Source of the DNA: Candidatus Zambryskibacteria bacterium RIFCSPHIGHO2_02_FULL_43_14
GTDB taxonomy: Bacteria > Patescibacteriota > Minisyncoccia > Phycocordibacterales > Zambryskibacteraceae
Length of the DNA: 39,708 nt
Direction: 5' to 3'
Assembly: GCA_001825315.1 (NCBI GenBank)
Contig: MHVR01000004.1
Span: 12,469 to 52,176 of the forward strand
Part shown: piece by piece, positions 6,697 to 15,074 of the stretch
How positions within the stretch are numbered: the first letter of the stretch is position 1
Layout of the letters: each line of letters begins with the position of its first letter
Notes under the pieces: model-generated
What the model was told of the DNA's origin: nothing
The model's database searches: none
The model's input: the letters and a program-made list of their open reading frames with translations, nothing else
Translations under genes and position numbers: made by a program

Positions 6697-9033
6697 TTAC
6701 AACTTTTTTGCTTTTAGACGAAGGGAATTACCAACCACCGAAACGCTGGAGAACGCCATGGCCAGCCCGGCAAACACAGGCGAAAGCAGCCAGCCGAAAA
6801 CGGGGTAGAAAATCCCACTTGCCAACGGAATACCGACGATATTATAGATGAACGCCCAGAAAAGATTCTGCTTGATGCCGCGCATTGTTATTTTGGAAAG
6901 CGAAATCGCTTTAACGAGCTTCGAAATATCGCCGTGGAGGAGTGTGATGCCGGCAGTCTCAATAGCCACGTCCGTACCGGTTGCCATAGCAATACCGACA
7001 TCAGCCTGAGCAAGCGCTGGTGCGTCGTTCACGCCGTCGCCAGCCATAGCTACTACTTTCCCCTCCGATTGCAGTTCTTTTATTTTCTTGAGCTTGTCGT
7101 CGGGAAGCACTTCGGCCACCACGTCGTCTATACCGACTTGTTTTGCTATAGAGAGAGCCGTGTTTTTATCATCTCCGGTGAGCATCACGATTTTAATGCC
7201 GAGCTTGTGAAGATTTTTTACCGCCTCCACTGCTTCCGGCTTGATGGCATCCGCGACCATAAATACGCCAAAAACTTTTCCTTCAGTCGCTAGAATAACC
7301 GGCGTTTTCCCTTCGGTAGTTTCTTTTCGAAGTTCTTCTTTGCCAAAAGCGATATCCAAGTCGGCAATAAGCTTTATATTGCCGGCAAAGTATTCTACAC
7401 CGGAAACAGTCCCTTTGAGCCCTTTGCCCTTTATGATTTCAAAACTATCCACTTTAACGAGTTCTATGCCTTTTTGTTTGGCATATTCCGTGACAGCATG
7501 AGCAATCGGATGTTCAGACTTGTTTTCAAGTGAAGCTAAGATTGAGATTATTTCCTTTTCATTTTTTGATGAATAATTTTTGATACTTACCAATTCCGGC
7601 TTTCCTCGGGTCAAGGTGCCTGTTTTATCCACTACCACCACATTCACCTTGTGAAGCTTTTCAAGCGTGGCCGCATCCTTGACCAATATGCCTTCGCCCG
7701 CACCTTTGCCAACTCCAACGATAATCGCTGTAGGCGTGGCAAGACCGAGCGCGCACGGGCAGGCAATGACCAAGACTCCGACAAAAGAAACCAGACCGTA
7801 TGAGAGCGCCTGCGCAAATCCGAAATATTGAGAGCCGACAAGAAACCAGAGCCCGAGTGAAAGAAAGGCGATTACTAAAACTATTGGCACAAACATACCT
7901 GAAATCTTATCAGCCAAAGCTTGTATTGGCGCCTTACTGCCTTGCGCTTCTTCTACCATCTTTATAATGTTCGCGAGCAAAGTCTCAGAACCGACTTTTG
8001 TTGCCTTAAAAGTGAACGAGCCGCTTGTATTAAGCGTGCCGGCGACAACCGTATCTCCTATCTTTTTGTCTACCGGCATCGGCTCGCCTGTTACCATAGC
8101 TTCATCAATAAAAGACTGGCCTTCCACAATGACACCGTCAACCGGAATTTTGCCGGCCGGTTTTACGATAATCAAATCTCCATGCACGACTTCGGCAATA
8201 GGCACCTCCATTTCTTTGCCATCGCGAATGACAAGCGCGGTTTTGGCTTGCAGGTTTAAAAGTTTTTCAATAGCATCACCGGTTTTCAGTTTGGAGCGTA
8301 TTTCAAGATACTTGCCGAGCGTAATAAAAACAATAACGATTATCGTTACATCATAGTAAGACTGCTCAACATTAATAAAGGGCCGAAGAGTTTCTTCGAA
8401 AGCGGTAACGGCAAAACTGTAAAGAAAAGCGGCAGACGTGCCCAGTCCTATGAGGGTGTCCATATTGGCTTTACCGTAGCGGAGAAAACGATAGAATCCG
8501 AGAAGATAGGGTTTACCGACTACAAAAAGCATATATGTCGCCATTACAGGCAATATATGATGGAAAAATTCTTCCCAAACATACGGCACGGCTGGCACTA
8601 TCTTAAATTGCGCAAAAATATCCCAACTTAAAATAACCACGCTTAAAACGGCAAGCGGAATAGCTGACATGACTTTCCATTTCATATCTCTAAGTTCGGC
8701 GAGTTTCTCACTTTTTGTCTGATTAAGCCCGAGGTGCGCCGCGTGCTCATCTTCTGACATTCCCATTTCACTTGCACTAAGCGGAGTCGAGGTGAGAGCT
8801 GTTGGTATGAGTAATGAATATCCAAGTGGTTCAATATGTTTGGAAAGGACCTGGGGATTTGTTTTTGAAAGGTCGAAAGAAACCTTGGCTTTTTCAGTAC
8901 CATAGTTTACCTCCACAGAATGGACACCTTCCGCTTTTTTCAAAGTCTTTTCAATGATACTGGCGCAGGAAGCGCAGTGCATGCCTTTTATCTTAAATGT
9001 TCTTGCTTCGGTCATATTATTTATAGTGAGCAC
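6697..9033 (-). CDS. copA: Copper-translocating P1B-type ATPase
   Basis: HMA GMHCASCASIIEKTL, IACPCALGLATP, DKTGTLTRG, GDGVNDAPALAQAD. Start may be the M at 9015. Confidence 0.95.
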   Translation of the reverse strand: MLTINNMTEARTFKIKGMHCASCASIIEKTLKKAEGVHSVEVNYGTEKAKVSFDLSKTNPQVLSKHIEPLGYSLLIPTALTSTPLSASEMGMSEDEHAAHLGLNQTKSEKLAELRDMKWKVMSAIPLAVLSVVILSWDIFAQFKIVPAVPYVWEEFFHHILPVMATYMLFVVGKPYLLGFYRFLRYGKANMDTLIGLGTSAAFLYSFAVTAFEETLRPFINVEQSYYDVTIIVIVFITLGKYLEIRSKLKTGDAIEKLLNLQAKTALVIRDGKEMEVPIAEVVHGDLIIVKPAGKIPVDGVIVEGQSFIDEAMVTGEPMPVDKKIGDTVVAGTLNTSGSFTFKATKVGSETLLANIIKMVEEAQGSKAPIQALADKISGMFVPIVLVIAFLSLGLWFLVGSQYFGFAQALSYGLVSFVGVLVIACPCALGLATPTAIIVGVGKGAGEGILVKDAATLEKLHKVNVVVVDKTGTLTRGKPELVSIKNYSSKNEKEIISILASLENKSEHPIAHAVTEYAKQKGIELVKVDSFEIIKGKGLKGTVSGVEYFAGNIKLIADLDIAFGKEELRKETTEGKTPVILATEGKVFGVFMVADAIKPEAVEAVKNLHKLGIKIVMLTGDDKNTALSIAKQVGIDDVVAEVLPDDKLKKIKELQSEGKVVAMAGDGVNDAPALAQADVGIAMATGTDVAIETAGITLLHGDISKLVKAISLSKITMRGIKQNLFWAFIYNIVGIPLASGIFYPVFGWLLSPVFAGLAMAFSSVSVVGNSLRLKAKKL

Positions 9034-9039
9034 GTCGAA

Positions 9040-9300
9040 CTATTTTCGTTTAAGCCTGTAAACTTTCAATATCTCCTCCGTGGCCTTATCCTTTTTGCCA
9101 CTTTGGATTTGAGCCACCAAACAATGACTCAAGTGATGTTCAAGAAGCAGGTCTTCCATATTCGACAACGCCTGCTTTGCCGCTGATGTTTGGGTTATAA
9201 CATCTATACAGTACTTATCTTGACCCACCATCTCTTGCAGACCACGAATCTGACCTTCAATTATCTTCAACCTTCTGATTAATGACTTTTTCTTATCCAC
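9040..9300 (-). CDS. csoR: CsoR/DUF156-family metal-sensing repressor
   Basis: 86 aa: RRLKIIEGQIRGLQEMV..DKYCIDVITQ...LLEHHLSHCL, the Cys-His-Cys pattern of CsoR. Confidence 0.9.
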   Translation of the reverse strand: MDKKKSLIRRLKIIEGQIRGLQEMVGQDKYCIDVITQTSAAKQALSNMEDLLLEHHLSHCLVAQIQSGKKDKATEEILKVYRLKRK

Positions 9301-9308
9301 GCCTCCAG

Positions 9309-9328
9309 TATACCCCCTAGGGGGTATA
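9309..9328. promoter_or_regulatory. CsoR-type operator
   Basis: Perfect 20 bp palindrome TATACCCCCTAGGGGGTATA directly upstream of csoR. Confidence 0.88.
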
Positions 9329-9343
9329 TGTCAACTGTGGATA

Positions 9344-9904
9344 TTAATACGACGGTGATAATTCTTTTTCCTCCCCATCTTCCTTGGCAGTATAACGTGC
9401 AAGGACATACAATAGACTTGAAAGACGATTGAGATATATACGAGTTTGGGAAGAGACTTTTCGTATTAAGTGCGCATCCAGAACTCTGCGTTCAGCTCTG
9501 CGTGACACAGACCGAGCATAGTCAAATAGTGCTGAAAGTTCCGTGGTTCCAGCAATCACAAACGCGTGGGGATTTTCAATCAACATTTCAAACTTTTCTA
9601 TAGTGCTTTCCAGTTCCGTTATATGTTCAGGTAAAATGGATTTTGGCGCCCCCGCAAGTTCTGCCTGGATAATAAAGAGTCGCTCTTGAATATTCTTAAT
9701 TTCATCAGCTACGGCAATATTATCCTTGTCATGAGAGGAGTGCGCGCGGCAGACACCAAGTAGGGAATTGAGCTCATCAAGGGTGCCTAGCGCATCATAG
9801 ACAGGGCTGTTCTTGGGGAAACGTTCCTTGGTACCGAGAAGTCCAGATGTTCCATCATCTCCCTTGCGGGTATAAAGCATGTTTTTGCTAAGAAGTTGCT
9901 TCAA
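9344..9904 (-). CDS. PduO-type ATP:cob(I)alamin adenosyltransferase
   Basis: MLYTRKGDDGTSGLLGTKERFPKNSPVYDALGTLDELNSLLG...; SRRAERRVLDAH. Alternative start at 9880. Confidence 0.92.
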   Translation of the reverse strand: MKQLLSKNMLYTRKGDDGTSGLLGTKERFPKNSPVYDALGTLDELNSLLGVCRAHSSHDKDNIAVADEIKNIQERLFIIQAELAGAPKSILPEHITELESTIEKFEMLIENPHAFVIAGTTELSALFDYARSVSRRAERRVLDAHLIRKVSSQTRIYLNRLSSLLYVLARYTAKEDGEEKELSPSY

Positions 9905-12188
9905 TCTGTACCACCATGTCGTCTATTTCACAGACTCCCCCAACACACGCAAGCTCTTTTGCGCCCGTAGTCATATCCTCCTGCTCATAAAGTACCAGTT
10001 TGGAGAAATCCAGACTGTTAAGCTCTTTAACACGCCTTTCATATTCTTCCTTAGTTATTTCCTCATACGGCGCCAGACGGTAAACGTGGTTATCGCGTGG
10101 TAAGAAAGAGAGACCGCCTACAATATCCCAGTTCTTATAGACAAAATTGGCCACAGAAACCCATTCGTCATCTCCAACATAAATCGTGACGGAAGGATTA
10201 TGTTCGGTGAAATTAATTTTCAATCTCTTCCATTCTTCGAGCATTTCCAAAGCAGTGATATCTTTATTTACTAAGGCGCCTTGAGGAGCTTTGCACGGGA
10301 ACTCCATCACCATAGTTGTGGCATTAGCAGTCGAATAACCCACTTCTGGGAAGATGGGCACTCCCTGACTTTTAGCAACCTTCAATAACGGGTCATTGAC
10401 TGAAATGCGCACTCGACGGATATAGTAATGAGAGTACCAAGTGTGCATACCAGAACCAACGCCCAGTAATTGACCTGAATTACCATGCGGTTTGACGCAG
10501 GTGATGGCGGTAGATTCTTTTTTGCCAAATCGCTTGGCATATTTTTTATTTGTTCTAATTGCTTCCTCTCGCAAAGTTTGCAAATTTTGGTCATCTCGCA
10601 CAAGTTTATTGTCGTAATAACCAGTAATGGATACGCCTAGTAATTGCTCCTTTTCGCAATTCTTCTTCCATTCTTTGGAAAGATAACTGAAATCGGTAAG
10701 CGTTGCTTGATAAGTACCAAGAAGAGTAGCCAGATGTATTTTTCTTTTTAAATTTTCCATATCGTCTCTAGGCCTGACAACAATAGACGTTAGATTGCAG
10801 AATTGTTTGGATTGCAGATAAATTTCTCCGCAAGGATTTACTCCCGGTTGTTTTGTATGCTTAAGTACTTCCCAGCGTCTTTTGGGCACCTGGAATTGTA
10901 AACCTGAGCGATTGAAGATGCCCCGTTCACCGGAACGAGAAGTGACGAGAGCGGTCCACTCTTGTAAAAATTCTTCGGCAGAAGGCTTGGCCTCATAAAC
11001 AGCCGAGTTGTTTGCCATTGAGCGCTGGCCTTCTGTTTGCCAGAAAGCACCCTTCTTCGCATCTCGCACATCATCATCATCAAGAGATGATAGGGAAATA
11101 AGCGCCGATCGGCGAACACCGCCTGCCACTACAATTAGGCCAATCTGGCAAATAATATCGTGCATGTCGATGGTCGTAAGTCTGCGGCCCTGTTTGGCTA
11201 ACATTTTACGCCTGGTAAACTGCATTAGTTCTTGAAGTGGAGCCGGACCGGAAGCGCGACCTCCCATAGTTTCAAGTTTTGCTCCTGCTGGCCGGATAAG
11301 AGAGTAATCAATTTCAACATCTTTACCTTGTTCCCACACAGTACAAGCATCCACAAATCCCTTGCACCAACCTTCCTTGTCATCCTCAATAATTATTTTC
11401 GGCGCCATCTGACCTTTTTGTTTTTGAATCTGCGGAAATTTGCCTACGTTCTCCGGTTCGACGGAAAATCCGCAACCCGCGCCGCACATCGAGACATACA
11501 TTATTTCTGACAGGTCTCTCCATGAAGTCGGAGCGATGTAGGCACAATTGTAAGCGCAGACATTCGTCTTACTGCAAGCTTTACCGGCTGACCACAACAG
11601 GCGCATTGAGGGACATATTTCTTGATTCAAGATACCGTCTCTTACTTCTGAATATTCGTCCTCGGTAAGTTTGCTTCCAAGATTTTCTTTCATGTAGTCC
11701 ATGAAGCGGTCAATGGCTTCTATCCAAGTTTCTCGGCGACCAAGCTCTTTTCTCCATCTTGAATAAAACTGATAAAAAATAAATTCTTGATATGGAGATT
11801 TGAAGTATTTGCTGCTTTCGTTAATTTTGTCCTTGATTTCTTGCGGAACCGCAATGCTCTGTTCTCTAATTTTATTCCGCTCTGCTCGATACAGAATGTA
11901 AGCTTTGGCCGAAGCGGTAAATTTTTGGAGCATTAACTCCATTTCAACAAGATCTTGAACACCTTCAACTGTCGGCATGAATTTCTTATCGTATGATTTT
12001 CTAAGAGAAAGCTTTCTGACAACAGCATTTGTGACTTTTTCCGCCACACTGGGACGATATTCTTTCGCTTCGCGTAGAGCTTTGTTGACCGCGTTAGTAA
12101 TTTTGTTTGGATTGAATGGAACCGTCGAACCGTCACGTTTAATGATAAACTTTAACGACTCTTCTTTGATGACGGTTCTGGTTTTCAT
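9888..12188 (-). CDS. nrdJ: Adenosylcobalamin-dependent (class II) ribonucleotide reductase with ATP-cone
   Basis: ATP-cone N-terminus, VCAYNCAYIAPTSWRDLSEIMY, GVNPCGEIYLQSKQFCNLTS, C-terminal CVGGVC redox pair. Confidence 0.93.
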   Translation of the reverse strand: MKTRTVIKEESLKFIIKRDGSTVPFNPNKITNAVNKALREAKEYRPSVAEKVTNAVVRKLSLRKSYDKKFMPTVEGVQDLVEMELMLQKFTASAKAYILYRAERNKIREQSIAVPQEIKDKINESSKYFKSPYQEFIFYQFYSRWRKELGRRETWIEAIDRFMDYMKENLGSKLTEDEYSEVRDGILNQEICPSMRLLWSAGKACSKTNVCAYNCAYIAPTSWRDLSEIMYVSMCGAGCGFSVEPENVGKFPQIQKQKGQMAPKIIIEDDKEGWCKGFVDACTVWEQGKDVEIDYSLIRPAGAKLETMGGRASGPAPLQELMQFTRRKMLAKQGRRLTTIDMHDIICQIGLIVVAGGVRRSALISLSSLDDDDVRDAKKGAFWQTEGQRSMANNSAVYEAKPSAEEFLQEWTALVTSRSGERGIFNRSGLQFQVPKRRWEVLKHTKQPGVNPCGEIYLQSKQFCNLTSIVVRPRDDMENLKRKIHLATLLGTYQATLTDFSYLSKEWKKNCEKEQLLGVSITGYYDNKLVRDDQNLQTLREEAIRTNKKYAKRFGKKESTAITCVKPHGNSGQLLGVGSGMHTWYSHYYIRRVRISVNDPLLKVAKSQGVPIFPEVGYSTANATTMVMEFPCKAPQGALVNKDITALEMLEEWKRLKINFTEHNPSVTIYVGDDEWVSVANFVYKNWDIVGGLSFLPRDNHVYRLAPYEEITKEEYERRVKELNSLDFSKLVLYEQEDMTTGAKELACVGGVCEIDDMVVQIEATS

Positions 12189-12322
12189 TTAGAGTACTTT
12201 AATTAATAATTTGTCCGTTAATTTTAATACAGATTTACCGTTTCAGAATATAAAAAATCTGGGGAAAAGTCAGTATGGGACAAAAAAGGGAAAGGGGCAA
12301 GAGGATAGAAAGTACTTTTGGC

Positions 12323-12353
12323 AAAAAAGGGGTAAGCGCGCACGCGCTTACCC
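12323..12353 (-). terminator. Rho-independent terminator of the 65-aa mini-gene
   Basis: GGGTAAGCGCG-CA-CGCGCTTACCC (11 bp stem) followed on the minus strand by TTTTTT. Confidence 0.8.
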
Positions 12354-12368
12354 TCTCTCTGGATTTCT

Positions 12369-12566
12369 CTAGTCGTCCCGTTCGCCGGAGGCCCGATCCT
12401 TGCCACTGAATGCCTGCAAATGAACAGGTAATTGGTGGAACGGGGTCACAACAATCGGGAATTTCGCAGGCGGACCAAGAGGTTTGCGCTTCGGTGTGCT
12501 TTTCTTCTTTCGAAAAATCCTCCGATACCTCCCATGGCCAATCGGAACATACCTGATCTGCGCCAT
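12369..12566 (-). CDS. Small basic orphan protein (65 aa)
   Basis: MAQIRYVPIGHGRYRRIFRKKKSTPKRKPLGPPAKFPIVV...; strong SD (AAGGAGGTGTGAATG) and its own terminator. Confidence 0.65.
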   Translation of the reverse strand: MAQIRYVPIGHGRYRRIFRKKKSTPKRKPLGPPAKFPIVVTPFHQLPVHLQAFSGKDRASGERDD

Positions 12567-12589
12567 TCACACCTCCTTACACAATACTG

Positions 12590-13051
12590 TCACGAAACTA
12601 GTTCTGTGTCAATCACTTCTTTAACTACAGCTCCATCTGCTTTGCCTTTTAATTCTTTCATTATTGTACCCACAAATTGACCTGATTTAGATTTGTCTAA
12701 AGCCGAGCTTTGGACAGCGAGCTTTTCTCTAACATAGACTACCACTTCCTCTCGAGACATTTGAGCGGGAAGATAAGTTTCGAGTATCTTCAATTCTACC
12801 TTTTCCACTTCGGCCAAATCTACCCTGCCGCCCTTTTCAAACTGTTCTATAGAATCTTTTCTCTGTTTGACCGCACGAACGACAACCGAGAGAGCTTCAT
12901 CGTCCGAGAGTTCTTCATCTGGTTTTCTCTTCTTAATAATCGCCTCGTTGGTAAAGGATGACAAAAGTCCGCGTATTACATTGAGCCGCACCGCATCGCG
13001 CGCCTTCATAGCTTCTTTCATTTGTTCTCGGATATCTTGATGCAGTGACAT
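12590..13051 (-). CDS. yqeY: GatB/YqeY domain protein
   Basis: MSLHQDIREQMKEAMKARDAVRLNVIRGLLSSFTNEAI...LETYLPAQMS; family resemblance. Confidence 0.9.
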   Translation of the reverse strand: MSLHQDIREQMKEAMKARDAVRLNVIRGLLSSFTNEAIIKKRKPDEELSDDEALSVVVRAVKQRKDSIEQFEKGGRVDLAEVEKVELKILETYLPAQMSREEVVVYVREKLAVQSSALDKSKSGQFVGTIMKELKGKADGAVVKEVIDTELVS

Positions 13052-13065
13052 GTTATAATCTTATC

Positions 13066-14052
13066 ATGAATTGGATTTTAATCATTCTTTTGGTGTTAGT
13101 GGCATTGAACGCCGTATTGATTATTATTTTGGCGCGCAAAAGAGATGATGAAAAAGAAGAAAGTAAAACCGATGGACTTATATTACTTCAAAATCAAATG
13201 AAAGATCTCAATAAAACGGTCAATGATAATATCAAGGAGATCATAGAGAAGGTTACTAGAGTAGACGAGACTGGTAAACAGATGATTTCTTTTGCCGATC
13301 AATTGCAGTCGCTCCAAGATATTTTGAAAAACCCAAAACAGCGTGGCGTACTCGGCGAATATTATCTCGAGACTCTGTTAAAAAATGTTTTACCTCCGGG
13401 TTCTTATCAGATGCAATACGCCTTTCCAGATGGCACTATCGTAGATGCGGTAGTGTTTGTGAAAGATAAAATTATTCCTGTCGATTCAAAATTTTCCTTG
13501 GAGAATTACAACCGCATCGTCGAGGAAAAAAATGAAGTGGAGAAAGAAAAGCTAGAAAAAACGTTTGTAGCCGATCTTAAAAGCCGTATTACGGAAACTT
13601 CTAAATATATTCAGCCGTCGCAAGGCACAATGGATTTTGCTTTCATGTTCATTCCGCATGAGGCGATCTATTACGATTTAATTATCAATAAAATCGGCGC
13701 GCTTAAAGAAGATTCGGAGACCTTAATCCAACGCGCTGCTTCCAAATATCATGTTCTGATAGTTTCGCCTACTTCTTTTCTTGCATATCTTCAGACAGTA
13801 CTCCAAGGTCTAAATGCGCTTCATATTGAAGAGAAAGCAGTAGAGATTATCAAGAGGGTAGAGGAACTTGGCCGACATCTCAAGAGTTATGAGGAGTATT
13901 ATGTCAAACTCGGCAACTCTCTCTCAACTACCGTCAATCATTACAATTCTGGCTACAAAGAATTTGGCAAGGTAGATAAAGATGTGTTACGTATCACTGG
14001 CACTGGAGCGGGTCTTGAGCCATTGACTTTAAATAAACCTTCAGTAGAATAG
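13066..14052 (+). CDS. rmuC: DNA recombination protein RmuC
   Basis: N-terminal TM then coiled-coil and nuclease-like core (NPKQRGVLGEYYLETLLKNVLPPGSYQMQYAFPDGTIVDAVVFVKDKIIPVDSKFSLENY). Start at internal M of ORF 13045. Confidence 0.92.
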   Translation: MNWILIILLVLVALNAVLIIILARKRDDEKEESKTDGLILLQNQMKDLNKTVNDNIKEIIEKVTRVDETGKQMISFADQLQSLQDILKNPKQRGVLGEYYLETLLKNVLPPGSYQMQYAFPDGTIVDAVVFVKDKIIPVDSKFSLENYNRIVEEKNEVEKEKLEKTFVADLKSRITETSKYIQPSQGTMDFAFMFIPHEAIYYDLIINKIGALKEDSETLIQRAASKYHVLIVSPTSFLAYLQTVLQGLNALHIEEKAVEIIKRVEELGRHLKSYEEYYVKLGNSLSTTVNHYNSGYKEFGKVDKDVLRITGTGAGLEPLTLNKPSVE

Positions 14053-14059
14053 TTCTCCT

Positions 14060-14464
14060 ATGACCGAAGCCACAACTACTCAAAAAAAAACCCCTGTATC
14101 TAAAGCTAAAAGCCAAGAGCTAACAGCTAAAAGCTCTGATTCTATCCTATACGCTGTCTTTGCCACTGGAGGCAAACAGTATCGCGTGGCGGTAGGGGAT
14201 TTGGTCAAGATTGAGAAACTTACCGATACCCATAAAGAAGGGGACAAACTTATTTTCGATAAAGTGCTTCTGGTAGATGATGGGTCAACGGAGGCCACCA
14301 TCGGTACACCGTTTATAAAAGGCGCGGAAGTAAATGCCACTTTAAATAAAATTGCTAGATACAAGACCATCGATGTTATTAAATACAAACAAAAGTCCCG
14401 TTATTTCAAAAAATACGGACATCGCCAACCTTATTTTGAAATCAAAATAGATTCGATTAAATAG
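14060..14464 (+). CDS. rplU: 50S ribosomal protein bL21 with N-terminal extension
   Basis: YAVFATGGKQYRVAVGDLVKIEKL...KYKQKSRYFKKYGHRQPYFEIKI; ~28-aa Thr/Lys/Ser-rich extension before the core. Confidence 0.93.
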   Translation: MTEATTTQKKTPVSKAKSQELTAKSSDSILYAVFATGGKQYRVAVGDLVKIEKLTDTHKEGDKLIFDKVLLVDDGSTEATIGTPFIKGAEVNATLNKIARYKTIDVIKYKQKSRYFKKYGHRQPYFEIKIDSIK

Positions 14465-14465
14465 A

Positions 14466-15074
14466 TTACTTAGTCCTGTGCAGAAAGGCATTTTTGAGGG
14501 TTTCAGGGTCAGCGTATTCGAGTTCGGCGCCAGTTGAAAGCCCTCGACCGAGAGTAGAAAATGTCAAGGTTGAACCATGATATTTCTGCTTGATGAATTC
14601 GGCGGTATTCTCGCCGTCAAGATTGGCATTCATGGCAAGAATAATCTCTTTCAGTCCTTTCTTTTTCCCCTCTTGAATCCTAAATTCTAAATCTTTAATC
14701 CTTATTCTTTTCTCCGGCTCTTTTTCAAGAATTGGCACTACACCGCCTAAGATAAAATAATAACCCTTGTAACTGCCGCTTCTCTCCACCGCTTCGAAGT
14801 CAATATCTCGGGGCACAATCATAAGCATTGAGTTGTCTCTAGTATCATCCGCGCAGATTGAACAAAGTTTTGAATCATATCCATTTTTTGCATAATACCT
14901 CATACATTCTGAGCACTGGATAATTTCTTTCTTAAGATCTTGAACGGCTTTCACCAATTCGCCGGAGTAGTCACCATTTCTGGAAAGGAGAAAATAGACA
15001 AAACGCTTGGCCTGTCTCGGTCCAATGCCTGGAAAACGGGCAAAGATTTCCGAAAGCTTATCGATAGAATTCAT
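14466..15074 (-). CDS. recR: Recombination protein RecR
   Basis: LSEIFARFPGIGPRQAKRFVYFLL, Cys motif CSECMRYYAKNGYDSKLCSICAD, Toprim-like end. Confidence 0.92.
   Translation of the reverse strand: MNSIDKLSEIFARFPGIGPRQAKRFVYFLLSRNGDYSGELVKAVQDLKKEIIQCSECMRYYAKNGYDSKLCSICADDTRDNSMLMIVPRDIDFEAVERSGSYKGYYFILGGVVPILEKEPEKRIRIKDLEFRIQEGKKKGLKEIILAMNANLDGENTAEFIKQKYHGSTLTFSTLGRGLSTGAELEYADPETLKNAFLHRTK

Noticed and set aside
12189-12320. Cobalamin riboswitch upstream of nrdJ
   Set aside because: The leader is short and AT-rich with no B12-box-like conserved sequence or the ~200 nt fold.
12235-12570. Overlapping minus ORFs 12235..12570 and 12224..12406
   Set aside because: They read through the terminator at 12323-12353 and lack an SD; ORF 12369..12566 fits the SD and terminator.
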